A model generated the notes under the pieces. It did no database searches and had not been told where the DNA came from. It was given only the letters and a program-made list of their open reading frames with translations. Below are positions 1-6,460 of a DNA stretch of 61,862 nucleotides, in pieces. This DNA comes from a virus. Every line of letters starts with the position of its first letter. The stretch's first letter is position 1. The stretch spans positions 1-61,862 of IMG/VR virus record IMGVR_UViG_3300033141_002737; one strand, written 5' to 3'. Both the position numbers and the translations under genes were made by a program.

Positions 1-114
1 TCTATAGTAATAGTTAATTATAGTAAAAGAAAGCATAAATTATATAAGTTAATCACTAATGCAGAAGCTGAATATATAGGTAAAGTGTATAAGGTAGTGG
101 ATGATTCGGCTTTA
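1..114. repeat. Terminal direct repeat, left copy
   Basis: These 114 bases are identical to positions 61749-61862. The small-terminase reading frame continues perfectly through the join, so the repeat is best read as the overlap of a circular assembly rather than two separate gene copies. True packaging ends cannot be told from this. Confidence 0.95.
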
Positions 115-372
115 AAAGATAAGGATGTAGGCTCAGCAAAATGGATATTAGAACGTAAAGATAGAAAGGCATATGGTAATAATAACCAGATTAATCTAGG
201 GAATGTAGAAGGGGAATCATTTAAAACAGATGTGAATGCTAAACCTATCGTAGAAGAACTATTAGAATTCAGGGAATTAATAAAGAAAGTTACTCTTGGA
301 CAGGATGTTACAGATAAGTATAAAAACACATCCCCAAAGAAAGACACGGAATTAAAAGACACGGAATTATAA
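1..372 (+). CDS. terS: Terminase small subunit, C-terminal part (gene continues from 61542)
   Basis: This is the C-terminal 123 residues of a 192-residue protein that begins at 61542 and crosses the circular join in frame. The small subunit recognises phage DNA and hands it to TerL for packaging. This part has a mixed charged region (DKDVGSAKWILERKD, the typical TerS dimer and oligomer segment 'A-x-W-x-L-E-R') followed by a hydrophilic tail with two short repeats of KDTEL. The helix-turn-helix lies in the other part. TerL is only encoded at 4833, separated by the antisense island. Confidence 0.85.
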   Translation, partial: SIVIVNYSKRKHKLYKLITNAEAEYIGKVYKVVDDSALKDKDVGSAKWILERKDRKAYGNNNQINLGNVEGESFKTDVNAKPIVEELLEFRELIKKVTLGQDVTDKYKNTSPKKDTELKDTEL

Positions 373-425
373 AGAACTTATAAAGCCGGTTTTTTACTAT
401 GGTTGGTATAGAGAAAGGTAGATGA

Positions 426-566
426 ATGAATCATAATTGTAGAATTAAAGATATAGATAAATATGAATTTGTTTTAAATATGGAAAGAGCTTCGGAAATT
501 GTAGAAGATTGGCCGAAGTGGAAAAGGGATGTCTGGAGTTCAAAGGAGGATTTAAATTGGGAGTAA
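426..566 (+). CDS. Small conserved-looking phage protein, 46 aa
   Basis: The protein is hydrophilic and Trp-rich, with DWPKWKRDVWSSKED near its C-terminus. A 'W-x-x-W-K-R' helix of this type occurs in small uncharacterised phage proteins near terminase genes. The start follows GAGAAAGGTAG. Its last 10 bases overlap the TTG start of the next gene, which suggests translational coupling. The function is unknown. Confidence 0.6.
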   Translation: MNHNCRIKDIDKYEFVLNMERASEIVEDWPKWKRDVWSSKEDLNWE

Positions 567-820
567 TAAATTTAAATCAATATAAAGAAAATAAAGATGA
601 AGTGGAAAATTCTTATTTAGAATTCCTACCTATATGGAATAATTATTGGAAGGTTGGTCCTAACATTACAGGGGATATAATATCTAAGCAATTATACACA
701 GCTTTAAGATTAGCAGATGCAGGAATTATGCTTATGAAGATATTAGGCATGTTAGATAATAAAGGAAGAAAAGTTCTTATAGATTGGTTAGAGGGTATGA
801 TTGAGAACTTAAGGAATTAA
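557..820 (+). CDS. Hypothetical protein, 87 aa (TTG start)
   Basis: An in-frame TTG at 557 follows AAGGAGGA with ideal spacing. I therefore prefer it to the upstream TTG at 509, which has no ribosome binding site. The protein is predicted to be mostly helical, with a central amphipathic stretch (TALRLADAGIMLMKI). No family was recognised. It is the last plus-strand gene before the first antisense island, and its 3' end overlaps the convergent gene 809-970 by 12 bases. Confidence 0.65.
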   Translation: MGVINLNQYKENKDEVENSYLEFLPIWNNYWKVGPNITGDIISKQLYTALRLADAGIMLMKILGMLDNKGRKVLIDWLEGMIENLRN

Positions 821-970
821 TTTAGTGAAATTAGTTAATTTACACTGTTCATTTATTAAATCTTTTTTGTAATTATGAAGTTCTTCTTCTGTGCATTTAA
901 TAAGTTGATTTAAATCTATTATACGAGCTCTACAATCATCTGCTAATCCTTTATAGTCAGGTTTATACAT
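809..970 (-). CDS. Small charged protein, 53 aa
   Basis: This is the last gene of the first antisense island. The ORF has GAGGT before the ATG and shares TAATG with the upstream gene, so the two are translationally coupled. The product looks helical and coiled-coil-like (LNQLIKCTEEELHNYKKDL). No homologous family was recognised. Its stop lies inside the convergent plus-strand gene. Confidence 0.6.
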   Translation of the reverse strand: MYKPDYKGLADDCRARIIDLNQLIKCTEEELHNYKKDLINEQCKLTNFTKLIP

Positions 971-1089
971 TATTTATACCTCTTCATTTTGTATCTTAAG
1001 TATCGTTGAGTATGGTGACACATATTTCGTAATGTTGTAACATTTAAACTTAAAACAATTAAAATTAATAAATAGTCTGTTAAATTCAT
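970..1089 (-). CDS. Tiny membrane-anchored protein, 39 aa
   Basis: The N-terminus is hydrophobic (YLLILIVLSLNV, one short membrane segment), followed by a basic C-terminal tail ending in KMKRYK. The ATG is preceded by GAGGT. The TAATG overlap with the next gene supports translation of both. The function is unknown; the topology fits a small cytoplasm-facing inner-membrane protein. Confidence 0.55.
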   Translation of the reverse strand: MNLTDYLLILIVLSLNVTTLRNMCHHTQRYLRYKMKRYK

Positions 1090-1093
1090 TTAT

Positions 1094-1315
1094 TTATACC
1101 TCATTAAAATTAGTTAATCTAACTCTTATTCGATGTAGTTCATTTATCTTATCCTTTTGAACTTTTATAGCAGTCCTTAATTTCTCAATATCCTCATCAA
1201 AGTCATTTAAGTTATCATTTGTATTTAATAAAGTGTTTAAAGATCTTTCTAAAAAAGCTTTAGTGTTTTGAGCTTCTATTGAGTTAAGAGTTAAAGCAGT
1301 TAAATTATATTGCAT
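1094..1315 (-). CDS. Coiled-coil small protein, 73 aa
   Basis: Residues 30-65 carry alternating Leu/Ile and charged residues (DEDIEKLRTAIKVQKDKINEL), as expected for a coiled coil. The ATG overlaps the stop of the next upstream minus-strand gene by one base, and a GAG-type ribosome binding site is present. The protein is acidic at its centre and has no catalytic motif. It was not recognised as any family member. Confidence 0.65.
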   Translation of the reverse strand: MQYNLTALTLNSIEAQNTKAFLERSLNTLLNTNDNLNDFDEDIEKLRTAIKVQKDKINELHRIRVRLTNFNEV

Positions 1316-1530
1316 TATTTATGCTCCTTTATTTTAAATTTAAAAATATACTTATTATTTTCTAATGTTCTATTATTAGTTTTAATACAGTTATGGAATA
1401 TATAGTTATACTTGGATGAGTGAAGAATATCATATAAAAACTTTGTAATATTTAAGGCTTTAAAAGTTATAGTATCTATATGTTTATTCGTAGATCTATT
1501 TTTTATATGTACTTGTATATTCTTTAACAT
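1315..1530 (-). CDS. Hypothetical protein, 71 aa
   Basis: A basic protein rich in Lys, Asn and Ile, with the pattern expected of alternating beta strands (KNIQVHIKNRSTNKHIDTITF) followed by a helix. It is coupled by a one-base overlap to the gene at 1094 and follows GGAGTATAA from the 1531-1686 gene. No motif was recognised. Confidence 0.6.
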   Translation of the reverse strand: MLKNIQVHIKNRSTNKHIDTITFKALNITKFLYDILHSSKYNYIFHNCIKTNNRTLENNKYIFKFKIKEHK

Positions 1531-1686
1531 TTATACTCCATTCTTGTAATCTTGTTTAGCTTTTTCATATCCACGTTTATAAGCCCAGCGTACTACTGCT
1601 CTAAGATTATTCATATTATCCTTAAATTTAAGTTTCATAATAGGGCTTTTGGATAGGTCTTGTAATATTTTATCTAGATGGTTCAT
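1531..1686 (-). CDS. Small basic protein, 51 aa
   Basis: A compact, strongly basic sequence with an aromatic helix (VVRWAYKRGYEKAKQDYK). It could bind nucleic acid, but no defined fold is visible. Its stop is two bases before the ATG of the next gene, and its 3' end contains the GGAGT that serves as that gene's ribosome binding site. Confidence 0.6.
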   Translation of the reverse strand: MNHLDKILQDLSKSPIMKLKFKDNMNNLRAVVRWAYKRGYEKAKQDYKNGV

Positions 1687-1704
1687 CTTGCATTCCTTCT
1701 AATT

Positions 1705-1809
1705 TTAATCCTTGATTTTCATTAATTCATCATATTCGATAGGTTTCATATGAATATTAATAAATGAATGATCTATAAAAAATGTATCTATTTTATACTC
1801 TTTTGACAT
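1705..1809 (-). CDS. Very small protein, 34 aa
   Basis: A short ORF behind a strong AAGGAGG site that overlaps the stop region of the upstream gene 1811-2038. The sequence is hydrophilic (MSKEYKIDTFFIDHSF...). Support rests on the ribosome binding site, tight packing and continuous gene order in the island rather than on homology. Confidence 0.5.
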   Translation of the reverse strand: MSKEYKIDTFFIDHSFINIHMKPIEYDELMKIKD

Positions 1810-1810
1810 A

Positions 1811-2038
1811 TTAAAATTTCCTCCTTGTAATATTACTATTATAAGATTTAGTGTCTTTAATTTCATTTACTACTCTTTCAAATAACATATCAGTTGTTTT
1901 ACAAGGCTTTCCATAATCAAGCTTATGTAATTGGCTGTTAATTTGAATTGTAATTTGGCAAGAATCGCAGCAGGCTATATACTCAACCTTAAGTGGGTCG
2001 AAGAAAGATATTACCTTGCCACAAGATATTCTAATCAT
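1811..2038 (-). CDS. Cysteine-containing small protein, 75 aa
   Basis: There are four cysteines in the N-terminal half, including CCDSC at about residues 23-27, so metal binding is possible. The C-terminus is basic. The gene lies in the antisense island with a purine-rich ribosome binding site and closely packed neighbours. No family was recognised. Confidence 0.6.
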   Translation of the reverse strand: MIRISCGKVISFFDPLKVEYIACCDSCQITIQINSQLHKLDYGKPCKTTDMLFERVVNEIKDTKSYNSNITRRKF

Positions 2039-2039
2039 T

Positions 2040-2192
2040 TTAAATATCCTCCCCTATTTTAAAGTTAAAATAACTTACTAATAGATCCTCTAATATGTTC
2101 ATAACCTGTACTCTTATATAATCTAAATCATCATCATAATTTACCTCTACAGAATCAGCATATTTATCATCTATAGTTATTAGTATTTTCAT
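2040..2192 (-). CDS. Acidic small protein, 50 aa
   Basis: An acidic sequence with DDKYADS and NYDDDLDY. Such Asp-rich small early phage proteins sometimes act as protein-binding inhibitors, but no evidence for that is visible here. An AAGGAG site precedes the ATG. The downstream gene 1811-2038 starts one base beyond its stop. Confidence 0.6.
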   Translation of the reverse strand: MKILITIDDKYADSVEVNYDDDLDYIRVQVMNILEDLLVSYFNFKIGEDI

Positions 2193-2205
2193 TTTAATAC
2201 TCCTT

Positions 2206-2385
2206 TCATTCGGGTGTAGGTATATTATAATGTAACCTACATTTAGCTATATACTCTTTATACCAATATAATCTATGTTCAAGTAATTTAACTAACTTAT
2301 CATAATATACTAAATTACTCGGTTCAACTTCTCCACAGAGGTTATTATAATGAAGTAGAGCTTTTTTTATAGGGTTTAAATACAT
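2206..2385 (-). CDS. Hypothetical protein, 59 aa
   Basis: A helical, Tyr- and Leu-rich protein (YYDKLVKLLEHRLYWYKEYI). The start is separated by only one base from the stop of the upstream gene at 2387, and a CCTCTAATTTAGG-complement purine tract supplies initiation. No motif was recognised. Confidence 0.6.
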   Translation of the reverse strand: MYLNPIKKALLHYNNLCGEVEPSNLVYYDKLVKLLEHRLYWYKEYIAKCRLHYNIPTPE

Positions 2386-2386
2386 A

Positions 2387-2572
2387 TTAGTATTCCTCTA
2401 ATTTAGGTAAGTTGTATAAAGTATTAGTTTGAGGTTCTGGTTTAATAATTATCTGTATAGAATTTTTGTTAATTAACTCTAATGTCTGTATTGAATTATT
2501 AACTAAGTGCATTAATTGACAAATAAATAATATTAATAGTATAGTAATTAAGTTATTAAGTATTTTTTGCAT
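2387..2572 (-). CDS. Single-span membrane protein, 61 aa
   Basis: Residues 6-24 are continuously hydrophobic (LNNLITILLILFICQLM), typical of one transmembrane or signal-anchor helix. They are followed by a polar tail with KPEPQTN and an acidic end. It may be a small inner-membrane early protein. No lysis-specific feature was seen, although a spanin or holin-like role cannot be excluded. Confidence 0.6.
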   Translation of the reverse strand: MQKILNNLITILLILFICQLMHLVNNSIQTLELINKNSIQIIIKPEPQTNTLYNLPKLEEY

Positions 2573-2615
2573 TAGTTAATCCTTTTAATTTATTGTTTAC
2601 GGGCTGCTTTAGTAT

Positions 2616-2783
2616 CTACCGATTTAATTCATTTTCTATATCATTAATAAGACTTCTCCAATTTTTAATTTCTTTATTTATATTTGGAAGATCTTGAGGT
2701 GATGTAGTATTAACAGGGTTATATAATAATTCATAAAGAATTTCATTAAGTTTAGTTGATATAGTTTCATACCCTATTTTCAT
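2616..2783 (-). CDS. Hypothetical protein, 55 aa
   Basis: A helical, mildly acidic protein (TKLNEILYELLYNP...). The ATG follows AAGAAAGGAAT. It lies downstream of the internal island promoter at 2905-2956, so it is probably the first well-supported gene of that transcript. No family was recognised. Confidence 0.55.
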   Translation of the reverse strand: MKIGYETISTKLNEILYELLYNPVNTTSPQDLPNINKEIKNWRSLINDIENELNR

Positions 2784-2801
2784 AAGTTATTCCTTTCTTA
2801 T

Positions 2802-2867
2802 TTACTTATATTTTAATGTTATAATAATATCCTTGAATACAGGAATAGTGTTTAAATTAATTTCCAT
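2802..2867 (-). CDS. Possible leader-size ORF, 21 aa
   Basis: This short open frame lies between the promoter at 2905-2956 and gene 2616-2783. Its nearest purine-rich site (AAGGAA) is about 14 bases upstream, which is too far for good initiation. It may simply be leader sequence. Confidence 0.25.
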   Translation of the reverse strand: MEINLNTIPVFKDIIITLKYK

Positions 2868-2904
2868 AGTATTTCAATTTATTCCTTATATATTCTATAC
2901 TCTA

Positions 2905-2956
2905 ATTATAATTTATGAAATTATATTTTACAAGTGTTTTATTACAAATCATTAAG
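2905..2956 (-). promoter_or_regulatory. Early-type promoter with tandem operator (internal to island 1)
   Basis: On the minus strand, -35 TTGTAA (2933-2928), a 17 bp spacer and -10 TATAAT (2910-2905). Upstream lie AACAC and two 8-mers at 2939-2946 and 2949-2956 that match CTTAATAA imperfectly. The architecture is that of the seven other copies, and this is the most degenerate operator. It would drive 2783 leftward. Confidence 0.75.
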
Positions 2957-3160
2957 TTCAAATTCTGTATCTACAGGATGATTATATACGACAGCGGCTA
3001 AAGCATCACATAAATGTTCTATACTTGTAGAATCATTGTTGTAAGCTTTATACAAAGTTATTATATGACGTAGATATATTACCTCAGACATCTCTGTAAA
3101 GGTTAAGGTTAATTTATCTAATTGAGTAGAGGACGGTTTTATAGTAGATTTAATTTCCAT
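2942..3160 (-). CDS. Hypothetical protein, 72 aa
   Basis: A mixed polar and hydrophobic protein whose middle part (SEVIYLRHIITLYKAYN) is likely helical. Its last codons overlap the operator of the promoter at 2905-2956. Translation presumably depends on the upstream promoter at 3754. No family was recognised. Confidence 0.6.
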   Translation of the reverse strand: MEIKSTIKPSSTQLDKLTLTFTEMSEVIYLRHIITLYKAYNNDSTSIEHLCDALAAVVYNHPVDTEFELNDL

Positions 3161-3163
3161 AAT

Positions 3164-3343
3164 TTATTTCTCACAATTTGTTCTTAAGGTTGTTTGTAAA
3201 TAGCCATATAAATTTATAAGCTCATCTGGAAGTGTATGATATGAAGTAGCTAATACTTTATAAAGCATTTCTGCTTCTTCTCTACTTTCAATATCTATTG
3301 TTATAGATTTAAAAATACATTTAGATTTTGATTTAAAATTCAT
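3164..3343 (-). CDS. Hypothetical protein, 59 aa
   Basis: A basic N-terminus (NFKSKSKCIFKSI), then a helical acidic centre (ESREEAEMLYKVLA). The ATG follows AAAGGAGTAAATT. It is packed directly upstream of 2942-3160. The beta-strand-then-helix pattern might be a small alpha/beta protein, but the function is unknown. Confidence 0.6.
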   Translation of the reverse strand: MNFKSKSKCIFKSITIDIESREEAEMLYKVLATSYHTLPDELINLYGYLQTTLRTNCEK

Positions 3344-3368
3344 AATTTACTCCTTTATATTTCTTTTA

Positions 3369-3545
3369 TTAATTGGCGTTTAATTTACCTAATTCTAAAT
3401 GACATTTTCCTCTATTTGATAAAGCCTCTATACATTCTGGATCATGAAATAAAACTATTGAAAAATCCTCAATAGCTTTTTTGTATTCCCCGGCTTTCAT
3501 ATAACATTCACCTCTCTTTAGGTGTGCCATTAATCCAATTTCCAT
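3369..3545 (-). CDS. Single-TPR miniature protein, 58 aa
   Basis: Nearly the whole protein is a tetratricopeptide-like helical hairpin. GECYMKAGEYKKAIEDFS has the canonical G/A-Y-G-Y-A spacing, a Pro follows (FHDPECIEAL), and the start of a second repeat (SNRGKCHLELGK) comes after. TPR motifs are protein-protein interaction surfaces, so this early protein could bind a host target. A strong AAAGGAGT site precedes the ATG. The inference of binding is from fold only. Confidence 0.65.
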   Translation of the reverse strand: MEIGLMAHLKRGECYMKAGEYKKAIEDFSIVLFHDPECIEALSNRGKCHLELGKLNAN

Positions 3546-3556
3546 AATTTACTCCT

Positions 3557-3721
3557 TTATAATTTTTTACTAAGTTTAGCTATTTTAGTTCTATTACGAT
3601 TAGTAGTTTTTATGTTTTTATTCTTAACTTTTAGATTCTTAGAAATGTGAATAAGTTTAATTGCTTAAGATTCTGTAACATTTTGGTTGTTCATTACTTT
3701 TTGAATAGTTTCTTTAGTCAT
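3557..3721 (-). pseudogene. Small basic ORF interrupted by an in-frame TAA
   Basis: The ATG at 3721, with an AAGGAG-type site, opens a 55-codon frame. Codon 19 is TAA, after which the same frame stays open for 35 codons of Lys/Asn/Thr/Arg-rich sequence ending at 3557. No internal ATG restarts it. It could be a decayed gene, an 18-residue leader peptide, or a single-base error. It is the promoter-proximal gene of island 1. Confidence 0.5.
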
Positions 3722-3753
3722 AATATAAAAACTCCTTATTTACTTATATTTTA

Positions 3754-3805
3754 ATTATATATTATAGAATTAAGTTTTACAAGTGTTTTATTAAGAATTA
3801 TTAAG
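3754..3805 (-). promoter_or_regulatory. Early-type promoter with tandem operator, head of island 1
   Basis: Reading on the minus strand: CTTAATAA at 3805-3798, two bases, CTTAATAA at 3795-3788, AACAC, -35 TTGTAA (3782-3777), a 17 bp spacer and -10 TATAAT (3759-3754). Transcription should start near 3747 and run through the whole antisense island. The operator lies between this promoter and the divergent one at 3822. Confidence 0.85.
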
Positions 3806-3821
3806 TTTAATTTATTCACAC

Positions 3822-3850
3822 TTGTAAAGTAAATAAGTATACTATATAAT
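3822..3850 (+). promoter_or_regulatory. Divergent rightward promoter
   Basis: TTGTAA (3822-3827), exactly 17 bp, TATAAT (3845-3850). It shares CAC before the -35 with the early promoters. The CTTAATAA pair at 3788-3805 is in the opposite orientation and 16 bp upstream, so one operator may serve both directions. Confidence 0.75.
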
Positions 3851-3856
3851 TAAAAG

Positions 3857-3966
3857 TATATAAACATTAGTCATAAAGACTTCCCCCTTGACCTGGTACA
3901 CAGTTCTAGAACAATTTAATAGTTATCTAAGTAATAATCTTAAATTCTCTTAGATAACTTTTTTAT
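3857..3966 (+). ncRNA. Candidate small RNA or attenuated leader, about 105 nt
   Basis: The stretch lies between a consensus promoter (3822-3850) and an intrinsic terminator (3921-3966). It contains no ORF with a ribosome binding site, but a conspicuous C-rich patch (CTTCCCCCTTGACCTGG) at about 3880-3896 that stands out from the AT-rich background and could anneal to purine-rich ribosome binding sites. Either it is a stand-alone small RNA, or it is a leader that needs antitermination before the genes from 3999 are expressed. Confidence 0.5.
3921..3966 (+). terminator. Intrinsic terminator before gene 3999
   Basis: AGTTATCTAAG (3921-3931) pairs perfectly with CTTAGATAACT (3949-3959) across a 17-base loop and is followed by a T run to 3965. 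The 11 bp stem plus U tract is a clear rho-independent terminator on the plus strand. Confidence 0.8.
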
Positions 3967-3998
3967 TTAAATTGAATTTAATAAAGAGGAAATAGAAT

Positions 3999-4394
3999 AT
4001 GGCATTTCTAACGGATGAATTTAATTTCAAATGGCTCCTTGATGGGAAGAAGATGGAGCTATTAAATGAAATGCAATATAAACGTGAAAGTACTGGTAAG
4101 ATATATGTATTAAATAAAGGGTTTAGGACAGATGGATCAAGTATACCAAAATTTTTCTGGAGTTTTACAAATGCTCCATTTGTAGGGAAGCATAAATTTG
4201 CTGCTTTAATTCATGATTGGCTATGTCATACCAAAATTGTAAGCCGTAAAGAAGCGGATGAGATATTTAAAGAGGCTTTAGTAGAATATGGAGTTAAACG
4301 CTTTACAGTTAATTATATGTATCAAGCTGTTAAAGGTTGGAGTAAAGTATTAAAAATATTTAAGAAGATTAGATATAACAATTATGAAATTTAG
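3999..4394 (+). CDS. DUF1353 family protein, 131 aa
   Basis: It matches the DUF1353 phage family: a GFRTDGSSIPKFFW block at about residues 41-54, AALIHDWLC at about 68-76, SRKEADEIF at 82-90 and a C-terminal YMYQAVKGW. DUF1353 proteins are widespread in tailed phages near structural genes, and the conserved His/Asp residues suggest a hydrolase-like site, but the role is unproven. AAAGAGG precedes the ATG. The end overlaps the next gene. Confidence 0.8.
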   Translation: MAFLTDEFNFKWLLDGKKMELLNEMQYKRESTGKIYVLNKGFRTDGSSIPKFFWSFTNAPFVGKHKFAALIHDWLCHTKIVSRKEADEIFKEALVEYGVKRFTVNYMYQAVKGWSKVLKIFKKIRYNNYEI

Positions 4395-4758
4395 TAAAAA
4401 ATTTGAAGAGGATTATCAATTTTATTTAAATAATTTAGATAAACAATTTTTAAGAAATATCTTTAAGTTACCCATTTATTGCAAGGATGGTTTATCCGCT
4501 AAAGAGGTTTTTTATTTATATGATTCGAGAGGTGTTTTAAAATCATGTAAAGATGTGGAATTGTTTAAATCTTTAATTAATATCAAGAAGAATATAAATT
4601 TACAAATAAAGATGTGGGTAGAGGGATATATAGTTTGTGGTATACCAATAAATGAGTATCTAAATTGTTTTAAGGGTCAAATTCCTGTATGGGTGAAAAA
4701 AAGTTTAGTAAATCAAATAAATAAAAAGTATAAGTTAGCTCACTTACCTACTATATAA
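4384..4758 (+). CDS. Hypothetical protein, 124 aa
   Basis: The start overlaps the DUF1353 gene by 11 bases, suggesting coupled translation. The protein is basic and helical with several aromatics (KKFEEDYQFYLNNLDKQF) and has no catalytic signature. Its location just before terL suggests a packaging or morphogenesis context, but no family was recognised. Confidence 0.65.
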   Translation: MKFSKKFEEDYQFYLNNLDKQFLRNIFKLPIYCKDGLSAKEVFYLYDSRGVLKSCKDVELFKSLINIKKNINLQIKMWVEGYIVCGIPINEYLNCFKGQIPVWVKKSLVNQINKKYKLAHLPTI

Positions 4759-4778
4759 ATCGGTAAGAAGAGATCTTG

Positions 4779-4806
4779 GAACCCCCTTAGTAATTAAGCG
4801 GGGTTC
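4779..4806 (+). other. Hairpin upstream of terL
   Basis: GAACCCC (4779-4785) and GGGGTTC (4800-4806) form a 7 bp GC-rich stem with a 14-base loop in an otherwise AT-rich gap of 74 bases. It lacks a T run on either strand, so RNA processing or translational control is more likely than termination. Confidence 0.5.
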
Positions 4807-4832
4807 TTAATATACTTAGAAAGGATTAAAAT

Positions 4833-6170
4833 ATGGATTGGGATTGGAACAATTTAAGTCAAGATGATTCTATTAACGTTTTATTTACTCAAATAATTAG
4901 AAATCCTTTTATCCCTGTAACGCCTACAGAAAAACAATTAGAATTTCTTAGTTGTTTTAATAAAGAGATTCTTTATGGAGGTGCGGCAGGGGGAGGAAAG
5001 TCAGCCGCTTTATTAATGGCTGCTTTAATGTTTGTAACTGTACCTGAATATAGAGCACTATTATTAAGAAGGACTTATGCAGATTTAAGTTTACCTGGAG
5101 CTCTTATAGATTTATCTAAAGAATGGTTAGAGGAAACGGATGCCCATTGGAATGAAATACATAAGCAATGGAAATTTCCATCAGGAGCTACATTAAATTT
5201 TGGATATTTAGATAACGAAAAGGCTAAATATAGGTATTTAGGAGCTCAATTTCATTTTGTAGGATTTGATGAATTAACTCAATTTACAGCATCCCAGTAT
5301 TTATATTTATTTAGTAGGAATAGGAAAATTAAGGGAGTAGATATTCCTTTAAGATTTAGAACAGCCTCTAATCCTGGAGGTATGGGACATGAATGGGTTA
5401 AACAAAGGTTTATAACTGAACGTAAACAAGGACGATTATTTATTCCAGCTAAGTTATTTGATAACCCTCATTTAGATCAAGAATCTTATGAGAAGAATTT
5501 GAATGAATTAGATCCAGTTACTAGGAAGCAATTAAAGGACGGTGATTGGAATGTCGTAGGGGCTGGAAATTTCTTTCAAAGAGATAAATTTAATATGACC
5601 GATGCTTATCCAGTAAAACTTGGAAAGGGTAGAAGTGTTAGGTATTGGGATTTAGCCGCTACAGAATCTAAAGAAGGAACTGATCCTGATTATACAGTAG
5701 GAGTTAAAATAAGAACTATAAAAGGTGAATATTGGGTTGAAGATGTAGTTAGAGGAAGATATAATCCAAGAGATTTAGAGAATGTTATTAGAAGAACTGC
5801 AGAAGAAGATGGAAAGCAGGTTTGTGTCTTTATGGAACAAGAACCTGGAAGTTCTGGAAAGATAACTATTAGTCATTTTGCTAGAAATGTCTTACAAGGA
5901 TTTTCATTTAAAGGATGTAAAACTACAGGAAGTAAAGTAGTAAGAGCTAAACCTTTCAGTGCTGCAGTAGAGAACAGTAATGTTAATATTATAAGAGCAG
6001 CTTGGAACACTAAATTTTTAGAAGAATGTATTGTATTCCCTCAAGAAGGATTTCACGATGATCAGGTAGATGCTGCAAGTGGTGCATTTGAGCAATTAAA
6101 CTTATCTGGAATTGCAGGAGTAGGGACTATTAAAGTTAATAGAGCGAGTAGTATATTAGAAGGATATTAA
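4833..6170 (+). CDS. terL: Terminase large subunit
   Basis: This is the ATPase-nuclease motor that packages DNA into the prohead through the portal. The Walker A loop is GGAAGGGKS at residues 49-57, Walker B is at about 143-148 (FVGFDE), and the coupling SNPGG is at about 178. The C-terminal RNase H-like nuclease has its acidic residues in RYWDLAAT at about 272 and HDDQVDAASGAF near the end. At 445 residues it is the normal length for this family (gp17/Terminase_6 type). The ribosome binding site is AGAAAGGAT. The small subunit lies across the genome join, on the other side of the antisense island. Confidence 0.95.
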   Translation: MDWDWNNLSQDDSINVLFTQIIRNPFIPVTPTEKQLEFLSCFNKEILYGGAAGGGKSAALLMAALMFVTVPEYRALLLRRTYADLSLPGALIDLSKEWLEETDAHWNEIHKQWKFPSGATLNFGYLDNEKAKYRYLGAQFHFVGFDELTQFTASQYLYLFSRNRKIKGVDIPLRFRTASNPGGMGHEWVKQRFITERKQGRLFIPAKLFDNPHLDQESYEKNLNELDPVTRKQLKDGDWNVVGAGNFFQRDKFNMTDAYPVKLGKGRSVRYWDLAATESKEGTDPDYTVGVKIRTIKGEYWVEDVVRGRYNPRDLENVIRRTAEEDGKQVCVFMEQEPGSSGKITISHFARNVLQGFSFKGCKTTGSKVVRAKPFSAAVENSNVNIIRAAWNTKFLEECIVFPQEGFHDDQVDAASGAFEQLNLSGIAGVGTIKVNRASSILEGY

Positions 6171-6175
6171 AAGGT

Positions 6176-6460
6176 ATGGAACAAAATAATTATAAATATG
6201 GCGGTCCAGATAGTTTTAATAATTTAGTTGCCTATGCTGGACCAGATAATGTAAACATACAACCGTCTATAATTCATCAACCTAAATTAAATACACAAAG
6301 GAATCCTTCAGCGTACTTAGGATTAGAAATTATAGAATTATATGAAAATATTTTAATTAAAGCTATGAAAAAATTAACTCCTGATATTGACGTAGAGAAC
6401 AGAGGATTGTTAGTTAACTTATATTTATTTGAACAATGGTTAGATAAAGATAATGAGTGA
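6176..6460 (+). CDS. Hypothetical protein, 94 aa
   Basis: A Gly/Asn/Pro-rich N-terminus (residues 1-45) is probably disordered, followed by a helical C-terminal half (LGLEIIELYENILIKAMKKL). It sits 5 bases after terL. It may be a packaging or head accessory protein by position only. Confidence 0.6.
   Translation: MEQNNYKYGGPDSFNNLVAYAGPDNVNIQPSIIHQPKLNTQRNPSAYLGLEIIELYENILIKAMKKLTPDIDVENRGLLVNLYLFEQWLDKDNE

Noticed and set aside
1-362. A minus-strand open frame over the terS 3' part
   Set aside because: It is opposite a supported gene, lacks a ribosome binding site and has no recognisable domain.
2802-3800. CRISPR-like array from repeated A/T-rich promoter elements
   Set aside because: The repeats are few, far apart, at different spacing, and each is explained as a promoter with operator.
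3870-3920. tRNA-like sequence with GGTACACAGTTCTAGAAC
   Set aside because: No acceptor stem, anticodon arm or proper T-loop could be drawn; it does not fold as a tRNA.
4779-4806. Intrinsic terminator before terL
   Set aside because: The stem is good but there is no T run on either strand, so it was listed only as a hairpin.
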